A stretch of 19,048 nt of DNA from CAJBLF01 sp964463255 (GCA_964463255.1 CAYXBC010000031.1:1-19048), one strand, 5' to 3'; numbered from the stretch's first letter, positions 6,942 to 15,216 are shown. The notes: generated by a model not told the origin, from the letters alone. Numbers and translations: made by a program.

Positions 6942-8858
6942 TTAATCTTTTTTGTATGATTTCTTTCCTCAAAAATCTTTTTTTGCTCCAAAATCCTTTT
7001 TTCAGAACTGTTTTTTTTCTCCATAAGTTCCTTTCCCTGTGTATCATTTTTTCTCTCAAAAGCTTTTTTCCGTAGCAAATTCCCTTTTAGGGTATGATCA
7101 TCATTCTCTTTTTGGATATGATGGTCTAGAGGCAGAAGCCCCTGTTCCTCATCTTGGAGAAAACTCTCTTCTTGGTCATCTCTCTCCCTCTCTTGAAGGT
7201 GTGTATGGTCTTCCGTTACCTCCAGATTCTTTGTAGTCTCTCCTTGGTCATCTCTCCCCTCAACCATCGCTTTCTTTTGCTCTATTGATGATTGCCTTTT
7301 TGCCGTTGATGGTTTTGTTGGCGAATCATTTGGTGATGATCTCTGCGTTGGTTGGTGATACGGTGATGAAAGAAAAATCATCCATCATCTTTAAATCATC
7401 GATATCTCTTCCTTGGACTCCAGATTCTTTGGTAATCATTTCCAGGAGTGAACGTCCGGTATATCCTTCTTTTCTTCCAAGTGCTACAAATAATCTTGTT
7501 TGTCCTTTTTGTCCTCATCCGCTAGCAAATCTCGTCTCTCTTCCTTGTTCTGCGATAGTGCGATATTTGGATTGATCGAAGTCGCTTTCGTAATGCATCT
7601 TCAATAATGCTGCTACAACATCGCGAGGATCAGTGTTTTCCACTAGACGATCCGCTATCTCTACATAATTTTTGTGGCTTTCTTTCTCGAGGACTCCTTT
7701 GATACTTTCATATAATCTGTCCTTTTTCTTTTCTATCACGCCTTTGATATCTGGTATGACACCTTTTTTGATGTCCACCTTATTTACCTTTTTGATATAC
7801 GACATCTTGCTGTATTCTTTGGGTGTGATGAAGGTGATCGCTGCTCCTGTTTTGCCTGCTCTTCCTGTCCTCCCTATCCTGTGCGTATATCTTTCGGCAT
7901 TTTGCGGTATCGCATAATTTATCACATGTGAGACATCATTTACATCAATTCCTCTCGCTGCGATATCGGTTGCCACTAGTATATTCACTTTTTTGTCTTT
8001 GAAACGTTGAAGAAAATGCTCTCTCTGTTTTTGTGCTAAATCGCCGTGAAGGCCTTCTGCGCTATATCCTTCATCATTTAATCTCGCAACCAATTCATCG
8101 ACATCAGCTTTGGTGTGGCAAAATATGATTCCATAAAAATTTTGTTCGGTATCCATAATTCTACGAAGCAATTCGAATTTGTCTCTTTCCTGCACTTCAA
8201 AATATGCTTGTTCGGTGTTTTCTCCTGTGGTATCTGTATTTTCTGTTTCGATTAATTCATACTCACCGATATATTTTTTTGCTATCTTTAGAATGTCTTT
8301 GGACATCGTCGCTGAAAATAATAATACTTTCTTTTCCGGATTTGTCCCTTTGAATATTGTTTCGATATCTTCGATAAATCCCATATCTAGCATTTCATCC
8401 GCTTCGTCGAGGATAAAATATGAGATATTTGTCAGATCCAATGTCTTCCTATTTAAATGATCCATGATCCTTCCTGGTGTCCCTACGAGAATGTCTATCC
8501 CTCTTTTGAGCGCTCTGTGTTGGATTTCATACGATTGCTTTCCATAAATAGCCATCACTTTGAGTCCTTTATTGCCTTGGAGAGAATCGATCTCCTCTGC
8601 AATCTGTGTCGCGAGCTCTCTGGTTGGTGCGAGAATAAGCGCTTGTACTTTGTTGCCTGGAGTAAGTTTCTCTATCAAAGGAATACCGAATGCTGCAGTC
8701 TTTCCTGTACCGGTTGCTGCTTGTCCTATGACGTTTTTTTCTCCTTTGAGCAAGAGTGGAATCACTTTTGCTTGGATTGGAGATGGGGTGACAAATCATT
8801 TTTTTGTCAATGCCGCTAATGTCTTTTCTCAGATTCAAAGGTCTTGGAATGTAGTCAT
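6942..8858 (-). CDS. DEAD-box ATP-dependent RNA helicase with RNA-binding and RGG-type tail
   Basis: The protein has 638 residues, from ATG 8858 to TAA 6942-6944, with many TGA glycines. Conserved motifs: Q motif GFVTPSPIQ (21-29), Walker A AATGTGKT (47-54), PTRELA, TPGR, DEAD, SAT, IIFCHTKADV, ARGID and HRIGRTGRAGKTG. After the helicase core comes a domain starting RLFVALGRKEGYTGRSLLEMI and ending FANKTINGKKAIINRAKE, which matches the DbpA/CsdA-type RRM-like RNA-binding domain. The last 110 or so residues are a basic, Gly/Arg/Lys/aromatic-rich disordered tail with repeats such as ERGPRRE, SYPKREF, KKDFGAKKDFG. The gene is like deaD/csdA, acting in ribosome assembly and RNA unwinding. A structured leader with a terminator-like end lies upstream (8937-9063). 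Confidence 0.95.
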
Positions 8859-8936
8859 TTGTTTTTTAAAAAATATAGTAAAAAGATTACTTACATTGCG
8901 AATTGCGAATTTGCACTATCGCTGTTTTTATATAAT

Positions 8937-9063
8937 AAAAAAAGCTCTCATGTTACTTCATGTCCTACTCACGGAACGTGAGCATGTATATCTATCAATA
9001 CACTCTTGAATTATCCTAGAGTGTACGCTAGTAGGACAGATGAAGAGTGAGAACGCTTTCGTT
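8937..9063 (-). ncRNA. Structured RNA with terminator-like end, leader of the helicase gene or small RNA
   Basis: Read on the minus strand, this region folds into nested helices. A base stem GTTCTCA/TGAGAGC (9054-9048 with 8950-8944) is followed directly by seven U (8943-8937). Inside it are CTTCAT/ATGAAG (9045-9040 with 8961-8956), GTCCTA/TAGGAC (9037-9032 with 8967-8962), and two hairpins: ACACTCT/AGAGTGT (9024-9018 with 9006-9000) and CTCACG/CGTGAG (8982-8977 with 8973-8968). Upstream, AGAACG-AAAG-CGTTCT uses the same GTTCT as the base stem, so the two helices are mutually exclusive. The helicase ATG is 78 bases beyond the U run. This looks like a transcription attenuator or an sRNA. I cannot match it to a known RNA family, and it has no SRP, tmRNA or RNase P core motif. 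Confidence 0.55.
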
Positions 9064-9298
9064 CTTTGCGCTGAAGTTTGAAATAACTGTCTATAGAGTA
9101 AGGATATCCTTTGAAATTACAATGGAGACTTTAATTTCTTTGTTATTGCAAATTCTATCTGATTTGTTATTATGTTTTCTGAATACATAAAAAGAGATAA
9201 ATATTTCGTGATAAAAGGCTTTTGGCCCATAAAAGTTCGCATATACGAACGATAAAATATGTAGTAATTCACCGTTTTATCATTTAAGCGTTAAGATT
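9064..9298. other. Intergenic region between helicase leader and frr
   Basis: No coding sequence is visible in these 235 bases. They hold the palindrome AAGGATATCCTT (about 9100-9111) and a hairpin GTTCG-CATATA-CGAAC (9235-9250). Next to it is an inverted repeat GATAAAA (9251-9257) / TTTTATC (9275-9281), ending 17 bases before the frr start. The region must carry the divergent promoters for frr and, weakly, the helicase leader, but no convincing -35/-10 pair stands out. Confidence 0.5.
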
Positions 9299-9847
9299 AT
9301 GGATTTGACATCACATCGCCAACACATGGACAAGGCTATCCAATTCTTCATCGGAGAGCTCAAAGCATTACATGTCGGAAGAGCTTCTGCCGGTCTTGTA
9401 GAGAATATCACTGTGGAGACATCGTATGGTGCCATGAAGATCCCTCAAGTCGCTCATGTGACTATCATGGATGCTCAGACCATCAAAATTGAACCTCGGG
9501 ATAAAAATCAATTGAAGCACGTCGAAAAAGCTATCTATGATGCGAATTCTTGATTGGCTCCACAAAATGAAGGGACCTATGTATTGGTCAGAGTCCCTGC
9601 ATTGACACAAGAGAGAAGACACGATATCACTAAGCAGGTCAAGGCTATGGGAGAGGAGGTCAAAGGCCGCATAAGATTGGCTAGGCAAGAAGCAATGAAG
9701 GCAACCAAGGCTATTTTTGATGCCAAAGAGATTGGCGAAGACGAACATCAGAGAAATGAGAAAGAGATTGATGCTATGGTCAAGTCTATGAATGAAAAAG
9801 TAGATGATCTCGTCAAAAATAAATCTGATGAGGTAATGACTATATAA
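9299..9847 (+). CDS. frr: Ribosome recycling factor
   Basis: The protein has 182 residues, the normal RRF length, from ATG 9299 to TAA 9845-9847. RRF works with EF-G to split post-termination ribosomes. Recognisable blocks are HVGRASAGLVENITVETSYG, AHVTIMDAQTIKIEP, and VRVPALTQERRHDITKQVK, then RQEAMKATK and the C-terminal coiled-coil helix. The single TGA (9551-9553) sits in DANSGLAPQNEG, at the Gly of the family's S-x-L-G-L-x-P segment, and a stop there would remove more than half the protein. That makes it the clearest proof in the window that UGA means Gly. Its neighbour downstream is yidC, 72 bases away. No Shine-Dalgarno site precedes the ATG. Confidence 0.97.
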
Positions 9848-9919
9848 CCTATATTAATTTAGAATTTAGGATAATGGAATTTAGAAGTAAGAAATATTTT
9901 ATCATATAAAGTTTTTGTT

Positions 9920-10735
9920 ATGCTGTGAATGTTGTTTACTGAGATCTTGTATCGTCCGATTTTCAATATCTTGACTATATTTCTCACTATCTTTGGTGGT
10001 AATCTCGGTATTGCCGTAATTCTCCTTACTATCACTATCAGGGCTCTGATGATCAAACAGACGCTTGCGTGAAATGATATGCAGAAAGGTATGGGAGCAC
10101 TTCAACCTAAACTCAATGAAATCCAAGAAAAATATAAAGATGATCCCAAAAAATTGTCTGAAGAGACCATGAAAGTCTTCAAAACCGATGGAAAAGGCGC
10201 GTTCAAATGATGTCTCATGATGCTTATCCAGATACCTGTCTTTATCGGACTCTATCGGGTGATCAAAGATATGGCAGCTGCTTCTATACCACAAGGGTGG
10301 CTCTATAGTTTTTTTACCGGTTTCGGTGCTCGTTTCATTCAATCTGATGCGCTTACTAGCTGAGTCATCAATACTCATTTCCTCGGTATGGATCTTTTGT
10401 CTACCAAAAATATCGTTCTTGCTATCATCGCTGCGATTTTCACCTATCTGCAAACTAAGCTCACTACCATAGCTAAGCCAGCAACCCCTAATGTTCCAGG
10501 TCAGAATGTTCCTGATATGGGCAAGATGATGTGAGGTATGAATATCTTTCTCGTCCTCATGATGTGATCGTTTGTTTATAGTATGCAGGCATGAGTCGGT
10601 ATCTATATCGTTACTACTACTATCTTCAGTGTTGCACAGATGGGACGACAATATAAGGCATTACTCAGGGCCGAATGGTTGGCTTGGATTAGTAAAGGAA
10701 AAGGTGTCGTTGTCCACAATCCACATCATAAATAA
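9920..10735 (+). CDS. yidC: YidC/Oxa1 membrane protein insertase
   Basis: Translation with UGA=Gly from ATG 9920 to TAA 10733-10735 gives 271 residues, the short Gram-positive/CPR form without the large periplasmic domain. ATG 9929, three codons on, is an equally possible start. YidC inserts proteins into the cytoplasmic membrane, alone or with SecYEG. The order is a first span near LGIAVILLTITIRALMIKQ with the conserved groove Arg, then the basic hairpin loop LQPKLNEIQEKYKDDPKKLS, then CLMMLIQIPVFIGLYRVI and two or three later spans ending in VTTTIFSVAQMGRQY. The C-terminus is basic (KGKGVVVHNPHHK), as expected for a ribosome-contacting tail. Gly-encoding TGA codons occur about eight times. 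Confidence 0.95.
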
Positions 10736-10863
10736 ATGAATAAATAATGAATAATTACTAATTACTAATGAAAGATTTGTTTTGTTTATGAATTATGGTA
10801 AATCATCATAGTTCATCATTATGCAATTCATGTATTTTTCATTTTATATTATTAGTTGGATTC

Positions 10864-11415
10864 ATGATATTCAAACAGATCGTACTTTTTCTTCTCTTGT
10901 TGTTCGTGATTTTTTTTGCTGTCTGAATAGTCTATGAATTAGTCTTGTTTATGTTTACGAAGCCGACCTCAGCTATGTATGTCCCCTCGTTTGATAGGCA
11001 TATTAAGCTTATGCAAAATCATCTGCATCTTATTCGCTGAAAAAAGCTTGTAGATTTATGATGCGGTGATGGGAAGGCTATGAGATTTTTTGCTAAAGAA
11101 TTCGGCTTGCAATGTGATGGATATGAACTCCAATTCTATCCTTATCGATATGGAAAACTGATTAATTGGATTTTATGATATCCTCACGTACATCTTTATC
11201 GTAAAGATTTTTCTCAGGCTAATATCAAACATTATGATTATATCTATGTCTACCTTCTTCCTCAACAGATGGCTGAGATTGAACCATGGATTTTCCAACA
11301 TATGAACGCTCATACAATTATCATTTCCAATTCATTCCAATTCAAAATCCATCAGCCCTATGAGGTTATTAAGGATGCAAAGGGCAAGCCTAGTATTTTT
11401 TTATATAAAAAATAA
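10864..11415 (+). CDS. Membrane-anchored SAM-dependent methyltransferase, FAM173/ATPSCKMT-like
   Basis: The protein has 183 residues, from ATG 10864 to TAA 11413-11415. Residues about 5-30 are one hydrophobic span. A class I methyltransferase domain follows: motif I is VDLGCGDGKAMRF (D64-G70, the first Gly by TGA), the acidic end of strand 2 is in GYELQFYPYRYGKL, and KDFSQANIKHYDYIYVYLLP is motif IV-like. The GYEL motif, the short domain and the N-terminal anchor resemble the FAM173 / ATP-synthase c-subunit lysine methyltransferase family; this assignment is from memory of the pattern. The target is unknown. It lies between yidC and an SdpI-like gene, 6 bases upstream of the latter, so these two are almost certainly cotranscribed. 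Confidence 0.8.
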
Positions 11416-11421
11416 TATCCT

Positions 11422-12072
11422 ATGAAGGTATCACAAAAACATTGGTTCTTGATAGGAAAAATATGTGTCATTATAGCTATGCTCCTTCTTTGATGGCGGA
11501 TGTATGATAAGCTCCCGCTTCAGGTGCCTAGTCATCGGAATGCTACCTGAGAGGTTAATGGCTATAGTTCTAGACTTGCGAGCATCCTTATACTTCCTTG
11601 TATATCTCTCTTCCTTTTGGTCTTATTTTTCTTTATTCCCCAATTGGATCCCAAGAAGGCTAGATATAAAGAATTTTCTACTCCATGGGAATGGATGCAG
11701 ATGATTATCCTTTTGTTTTTTGCTTATTTTTATGCAATTATTTTCTATATCATCCTGCATCCAGGCATATCTATTATCCCCTTTATGTCTTGAGGAATCG
11801 GTGTATTATTCCTCGTGCTTTGAATAACTATGAGACATATCAAGAGCAATTATTTCGTAGGCATTAGGACGCCTTGGACTTTGGCTAATGAGGAGGTTTG
11901 GAATAAAACTCATATACTCTGAGGATGGACTTTTGGTGGTGCATGACTTCTGTGTATCGTCGCTGCTTTTCTGTGAGTAGCTATATTCCCGATATTCTTG
12001 TCGGCAATTATGATATGAGCTATCGTTCCCGTGGTTTATTCGTATGTCATCTATAGAAATATCGGGAAATAG
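11422..12072 (+). CDS. SdpI/YhfL-family membrane protein (DUF1648 + SdpI)
   Basis: A 216-residue membrane protein runs from ATG 11422 to TAG 12070-12072. The first span is followed by YDKLPLQVPSHRNATGEVNGY, the DUF1648 pattern (P-x-H-x-x-x-x-G). After FIPQLDPKK and two more spans comes NYFVGIRTPWTLANEEVW, then NKTHILGGWTFGGAGLL, the SdpI signature. In Bacillus subtilis SdpI gives immunity to the SdpC killing peptide and recruits the SdpR repressor; many family members have no proven role. There is no sdpC-like toxin or SdpR-like repressor next to it here, so immunity is a guess. About ten glycines are TGA. The gene starts 6 bases after the methyltransferase stop and is followed by a terminator. 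Confidence 0.88.
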
Positions 12073-12095
12073 TGCTAAGTATCTTTTTTTTTACG

Positions 12096-12132
12096 AAAAC
12101 ATAGCCCTTCTTTCGAAAGACTATGTTTTTTT
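12096..12132 (+). terminator. Intrinsic terminator after the SdpI-like gene
   Basis: AAAACATAG (12096-12104) pairs perfectly with CTATGTTTT (12121-12129), which runs into a seven-T tract. The loop contains a smaller hairpin, CTTTCGAAAG. It sits between convergent genes and may act on both strands, though only the plus side has a long T run directly after the stem. Confidence 0.85.
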
Positions 12133-12147
12133 GGTTATTTTGGTTTC

Positions 12148-12711
12148 TTATATTTTTTCTTCTTGAGCGAATTCCTTTCCGTTGAGTGTCTTTGTAAAGA
12201 CTATCCCATGATTGACTAGGTCTCCTTTTTTCTGATCAGGATATTCTACGAGCTTTGCCGTTACTTTTGCGGTAAGTGGTTTGGTCACTGTCGGTTCGAA
12301 GACTAGATAGAGTATGATATTTCCTTCTATCTCCTTATTTCCCATACTTAGCATCTTTCCGAGTCTTACATCTTCAAACGCAAGTGCAGGTCCTACGGCT
12401 TTCACCCATCACTTCTCTGTTGTTTTTGGCTTTCTATGGAGTTCAAGCGATACAGTCTTATGTTCTTTCAATTCTTTCCGCATCATCTCTATCGGCATTT
12501 TCGATTCGTTCTTTATCATCCGTTCTACAAGTTCTGCCTCTGTCTTATCTTCGACAAGGAATTCATTGTCTTTGAGTTCGATGGTCTCTGCATCGACGAA
12601 TCTCTCGTGTGGGATATCCAAATTCTTTACAAGCTCTTCTTGAGTCTCTTCAATGCCTGTGTTCTCTTTTTTTTGATCAGGTTGCGTTGCTTGTTTATTG
12701 ATGTCGGTCAT
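12148..12711 (-). CDS. Unrecognised acidic protein
   Basis: A 187-residue protein runs from ATG 12711 to TAA 12148-12150, with one TGA (Gly in TTEKGWVKAVG). I do not recognise the family. The first 40 or so residues are Gln/Glu/Lys-rich and probably disordered (DINKQATQPDQKKENTG). A charged middle with many Glu follows (FVDAETIELKDNEFLVEDK), and the C-terminal part (KAVGPALAFEDVRLGKML to the end) looks like a small beta-rich fold. No signal peptide or membrane span is seen, so it is probably cytoplasmic. It is controlled by the best promoter in the window, which has a palindrome between -35 and -10, suggesting regulated expression. No Shine-Dalgarno site is present. Confidence 0.8.
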
Positions 12712-12745
12712 TTTTTAGGGATATGAAATAAATATTCATATTTTT

Positions 12746-12773
12746 ATTATACATAATTTATGTATAATGTCAA
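12746..12773 (-). promoter_or_regulatory. Consensus promoter with palindromic operator candidate
   Basis: On the minus strand TTGACA (12773-12768), a 16-bp spacer and TATAAT (12751-12746) give a perfect consensus pair, about 35 bases before the ATG at 12711. The spacer and both hexamer edges form an inverted repeat of 9 bp arms, ATTATACAT and ATGTATAAT, around 5 bases (12746-12768). The half site TACATAA resembles that in the promoter at 18488-18515. Confidence 0.8.
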
Positions 12774-12926
12774 CTAAAAAAATCATCTATTTTTTTTCAT
12801 ATTATTTTAAACTCTACTTACACAGATTCTGATGATTATCGCTCATATATTCCTTATTACGAGATGATAAAACATACTATTTTTACTATGGTGTTTTTGG
12901 GGGTATTTCTTTTGCTTATTGTAGAT
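12774..12926. other. Intergenic region
   Basis: This AT-rich stretch lies between the promoter of the acidic-protein gene and the end of the SMR-like gene. I see no gene or convincing terminator in it; a weak AAAACA/TGTTTT inverted repeat is present near 12870-12897. Confidence 0.4.
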
Positions 12927-13256
12927 TTATGCTAGTTCTAGGAAAATTACTGAAGCTATACCCAGACCTATTCCTATGAGCTGCATTGGCGTCAATGCCT
13001 CCTTGAAATAGAGCCAGCTGACTATCGCTAAGGTGATGATATTGAAGATTACTAGCATGGTCGAAGCGACTGCAATGTTTTTATATCTATAACTTAATGA
13101 TAAAAATACCATTGCTACCAGATAGATTGCAAGTCAGATTGCAAATATTATCTTTTCATTAGTGATTACCCATTTCTTCATAAAGATATCTCAGACGGTG
13201 AGGATACATCCCCCGATGATCAAGAGAATGATAGGGATATGCTGCTTCATGGTCAT
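12927..13256 (-). CDS. SMR/EamA-like four-helix small transporter
   Basis: A 109-residue protein runs from ATG 13256 (second Met two codons on) to TAA 12927-12929, with two TGA glycines. Four hydrophobic segments are visible: IPIILLIIGGCILTVGDIF, IIFAIGLAIYLVAMVFLSL, IAVASTMLVIFNIITLAIVS and LIGIGLGIASVIFLELA. Length and topology fit the small multidrug resistance / small EamA family, and WLYFKEALTPMQLIGIGLG fits the usual W-x-x-F-x-E-x-L-x-x-x-Q-x-x-G pattern of helices 3-4. The membrane Glu of helix 1 (Glu14 in EmrE) is not at its usual place; an Asp in VGDIFMKKW is nearby. The transported compound is unknown. It probably shares an operon with the upstream 13285 gene, 28 bases away. Confidence 0.75.
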
Positions 13257-13284
13257 TTCTCTCAAATTAAATTATAGGATTTAT

Positions 13285-13731
13285 CTATACCCCTATCGTC
13301 ACTCTCTGAGTTCTGAAACTATACATAGTGACATTACCGGTGATACCGTATTTTTGTTTGATGAGTGAAAGTGCGGTTTTGATGTCGTTGACGCCTTTGG
13401 TATTTGGTAGGATTGCTCAAGATTTTTTCGTTTCATTGTTTACGAGGAAGATGCCGTAGTCTTTTGTCGGGAGTGTCAGCGCTTTATTGATATCCTGCTC
13501 TTGGAAATAGGAATCTATGATATCTATCACTATGGTCTTTGTTGTATGGTCGTGGGTAGCGAGCAGACCGTTGTAGATGAGGTCAGTGAGTTGGTTGATT
13601 GTCTTATCTGTCTCTACGGTTCCATGAGAAGCGAGAATTTTCCCGTTTACGTCGAAGAGTGAAAAGAATAATCCTTTTTTTTCTTCTGGTTTGCAATGCT
13701 TGGCAAGCTCCGCTTTGATCTGTTCTAACAT
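13285..13731 (-). CDS. Unrecognised small cytoplasmic protein
   Basis: The protein has 148 residues, from ATG 13731 to TAG 13285-13287; one TGA encodes Gly in KKSGAILPNTKGVND. I do not recognise the family. It is soluble, with an N-terminal helix (MLEQIKAELAKHCKPEEKKG), a strand-rich start FFSLFDVNGKILASHG, a central helix INQLTDLIYNGLLATHD, TIVIDIIDSY, and a C-terminal IKQKYGITGNVTMYSFRTQR. The mixed alpha/beta pattern could be an AMMECR1- or GAF-like fold, but I see no decisive motif. It heads a probable two-gene unit with the SMR-like gene, and a hairpin-rich leader precedes it. Confidence 0.75.
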
Positions 13732-13740
13732 ACGTAATGA

Positions 13741-13958
13741 CTACTGATAAAACGATGAAATGCTACCTTTCGATGAAGGGGTAGTTATCTCTATAAAAGT
13801 ACTCAAACAAGGTGGAAATGCAAGCGTTTGCTTGTTGGCACTCGATGGAATCACCTTGACAAGCCTTGCTTTTATGCTTGTCACTTTATTCTGTTTCGGT
13901 GTGTTCTTGTTGCTCTTTTTCTCTTTTATTGACACTTTTATACTATTCTCTATTAGTA
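13741..13958. other. Divergent intergenic region with clustered hairpins
   Basis: The gap between the divergent genes at 13731 and 14045 has no convincing gene. It holds several perfect short helices: CTACC/GGTAG (13763-13767 with 13780-13784), CAAGGTG/CACCTTG (13808-13814 with 13852-13858) enclosing CAAGC-GTTT-GCTTG-type arms (13821-13834), and GACAAGC/GCTTGTC (13858-13864 with 13876-13882). On the minus strand they would form a structured leader of the 13731 gene. The open frames crossing it are hydrophobic or lack an ATG. Confidence 0.4.
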
Positions 13959-13986
13959 TTGACTTATTGTTTCTTATATTTATAAC
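13959..13986 (+). promoter_or_regulatory. Promoter of the first VanW-like gene
   Basis: TTGACT (13959-13964), 16 bases and TATAAC (13981-13986) lie about 60 bases before the ATG at 14045. A second TTGACA occurs at 13929-13934 without an equally good -10. Confidence 0.55.
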
Positions 13987-14044
13987 TTTTTCATATAAAA
14001 ACAAAAGATTTAGCTTATGCTATTTTTTATTTTATCATCATCAT

Positions 14045-15112
14045 ATGAATCATTTAGGAAAAAAGATTATCGTTCTCGGTATGACGATTATCTCTTCTGT
14101 TGCTATTGTGTTCGGATTCTTACAGGAGTGAGAAGTGTCATCAGACCAACATACCTTGCTTCATGATCTGAGAGTTCAAGCAATCCAGCAATTGATTGAT
14201 AAAAACTTCACTCACTTTGTGACTATGCCATTTGGTCCATGAAATGATAGCATGCATCTTAGCGGATCGCATACCTATCCTGATTTCCCGTCTTTCATGG
14301 TAATGACATGAATCACGTTTAAGGATGATTTGGATATCCTTTTGGAGAAAAAAATCCAAAGTATGGATGCTCAACGTCCTTTCTATGCTAGCTTAGCGAA
14401 ATATTCCCAAGAGACCTTGGCACTTGATACTAGTGATATCAAACAGCTCAAGAATGTTTATCTTTTCAAGGATACTCAGGACCTCAAAGACTTGGGATAT
14501 ATTGTGAGTTCTTACAGGACTAGAACAAATACTGATGCTGCTCGGAGAAGAGATAATATGTCCATCTCATTCCGGAATATCTGAAATGTAAGAGTATTCA
14601 ATGCTCAGCAGCAGATGTCGTTTATGGATGAAATTCATTATGATCCTGCAGTAAACAATCGAAAGCGTGATACGGTTTCATGACTTGCTATCATGTGAGG
14701 TGTGACGAGTGTCAAAGGATGAGGTATCTGTGGTGCTTCCCGAGCTATCAATACTGTCCTCCTTCCGAATAGGGCGTTTGAGATTATCACAAGATACAAC
14801 CATACTAGGACCTACAAAAACATGTATCAGAATGAAATTAATGGAAAAGAATTTTGGATTCCATGATTGGATGTGGCGGTCTATAGGATGGGCGGTAGCC
14901 AGAAAGATTTTGTCTTTAAAAATAGTCGTGCATATCCTGTTGTGTTGGTCATGAATTATGACGGTTCTATCGGTGGAGAAGAAGAGCTTTTTGTCCTCAG
15001 TCATGAGGAAGATCGTTGAACTTTAGCATATATCGGTAAGAAGGGGAATTGTTATAGTTGGGAAGCAAATGGCGTTTCTTTCAGAAGCTGTTATAATTCT
15101 GTAGCTTGGTAA
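14045..15112 (+). CDS. VanW-like exported protein, copy 1
   Basis: The protein has 355 residues, from ATG 14045 to TAA 15110-15112, with TGA glycines throughout. The start was chosen because KKIIVLGMTIISSVAIVFGF right after it is a signal anchor; the same frame is open further upstream but reads as low-complexity hydrophobic sequence. The VanW core has FRNIGNVRVFNAQQQMSFMD, then GGGICGASRAI (about 227-237), RYNHTRTYKNMYQNEINGKE, PGLDVAVYRMGG and FKNSRAYPVVLVMNYDG. The C-terminus ends GNCYSWEANG followed by RSCYNSVAW, two Cys likely to form a disulphide outside the cell. VanW family function is not established, although the founding member lies in enterococcal vanB clusters. No van ligase genes occur here. 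A paralogue follows at 15264. Confidence 0.85.
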
Positions 15113-15138
15113 AAAAATATTTTATTGTAAACAATTAG

Positions 15139-15165
15139 TCCCGCAGTGATGCGGGATTTTTCTTT
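15139..15165 (+). terminator. Intrinsic terminator between the VanW-like genes
   Basis: TCCCGCA-GTGA-TGCGGGA (15139-15156), a perfect 7-bp GC-rich stem, is followed by TTTTTCTTT. The next gene has its own promoter, so the two paralogues are separate transcription units. Confidence 0.9.
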
Positions 15166-15187
15166 GTAAAAAAATCTTATCGAATAT

Positions 15188-15216
15188 TTGACAAAATTTC
15201 TTCGGTGGGGTACTAT
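15188..15216 (+). promoter_or_regulatory. Promoter of the second VanW-like gene
   Basis: TTGACA (15188-15193), 17 bases and TACTAT (15211-15216) match sigma-70 spacing. The predicted start of transcription is about 40 bases before the ATG at 15264. Confidence 0.8.

Noticed and set aside
6935..7381. Open frame of 148 codons on the minus strand, charged and repetitive.
   Set aside because: It is an out-of-frame shadow of the repetitive helicase tail; the helicase frame continues through TGA codons to 6942.
8937..9063. SRP RNA, tmRNA or RNase P RNA.
   Set aside because: The SRP apical core, a tmRNA acceptor-like end and RNase P signature blocks are absent; only a generic structured RNA can be claimed.
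9902..10651. Long open frame (249 codons) on the minus strand.
   Set aside because: It lies wholly antisense to yidC, which is recognisable end to end once UGA is read as Gly; the antisense frame is Ser/His/Asp-rich with no family features.
13741..14004. Basic 87-codon frame on the minus strand between divergent genes.
   Set aside because: It has no ATG, only a TTG, overlaps the promoter region, and the sequence is better explained as leader and promoters.
13760..14044. N-terminal extension of the first VanW-like protein to ATG 13760.
   Set aside because: The extension is a low-complexity hydrophobic stretch crossing the promoter at 13959-13986; starting at 14045 places a normal signal anchor at the N-terminus.
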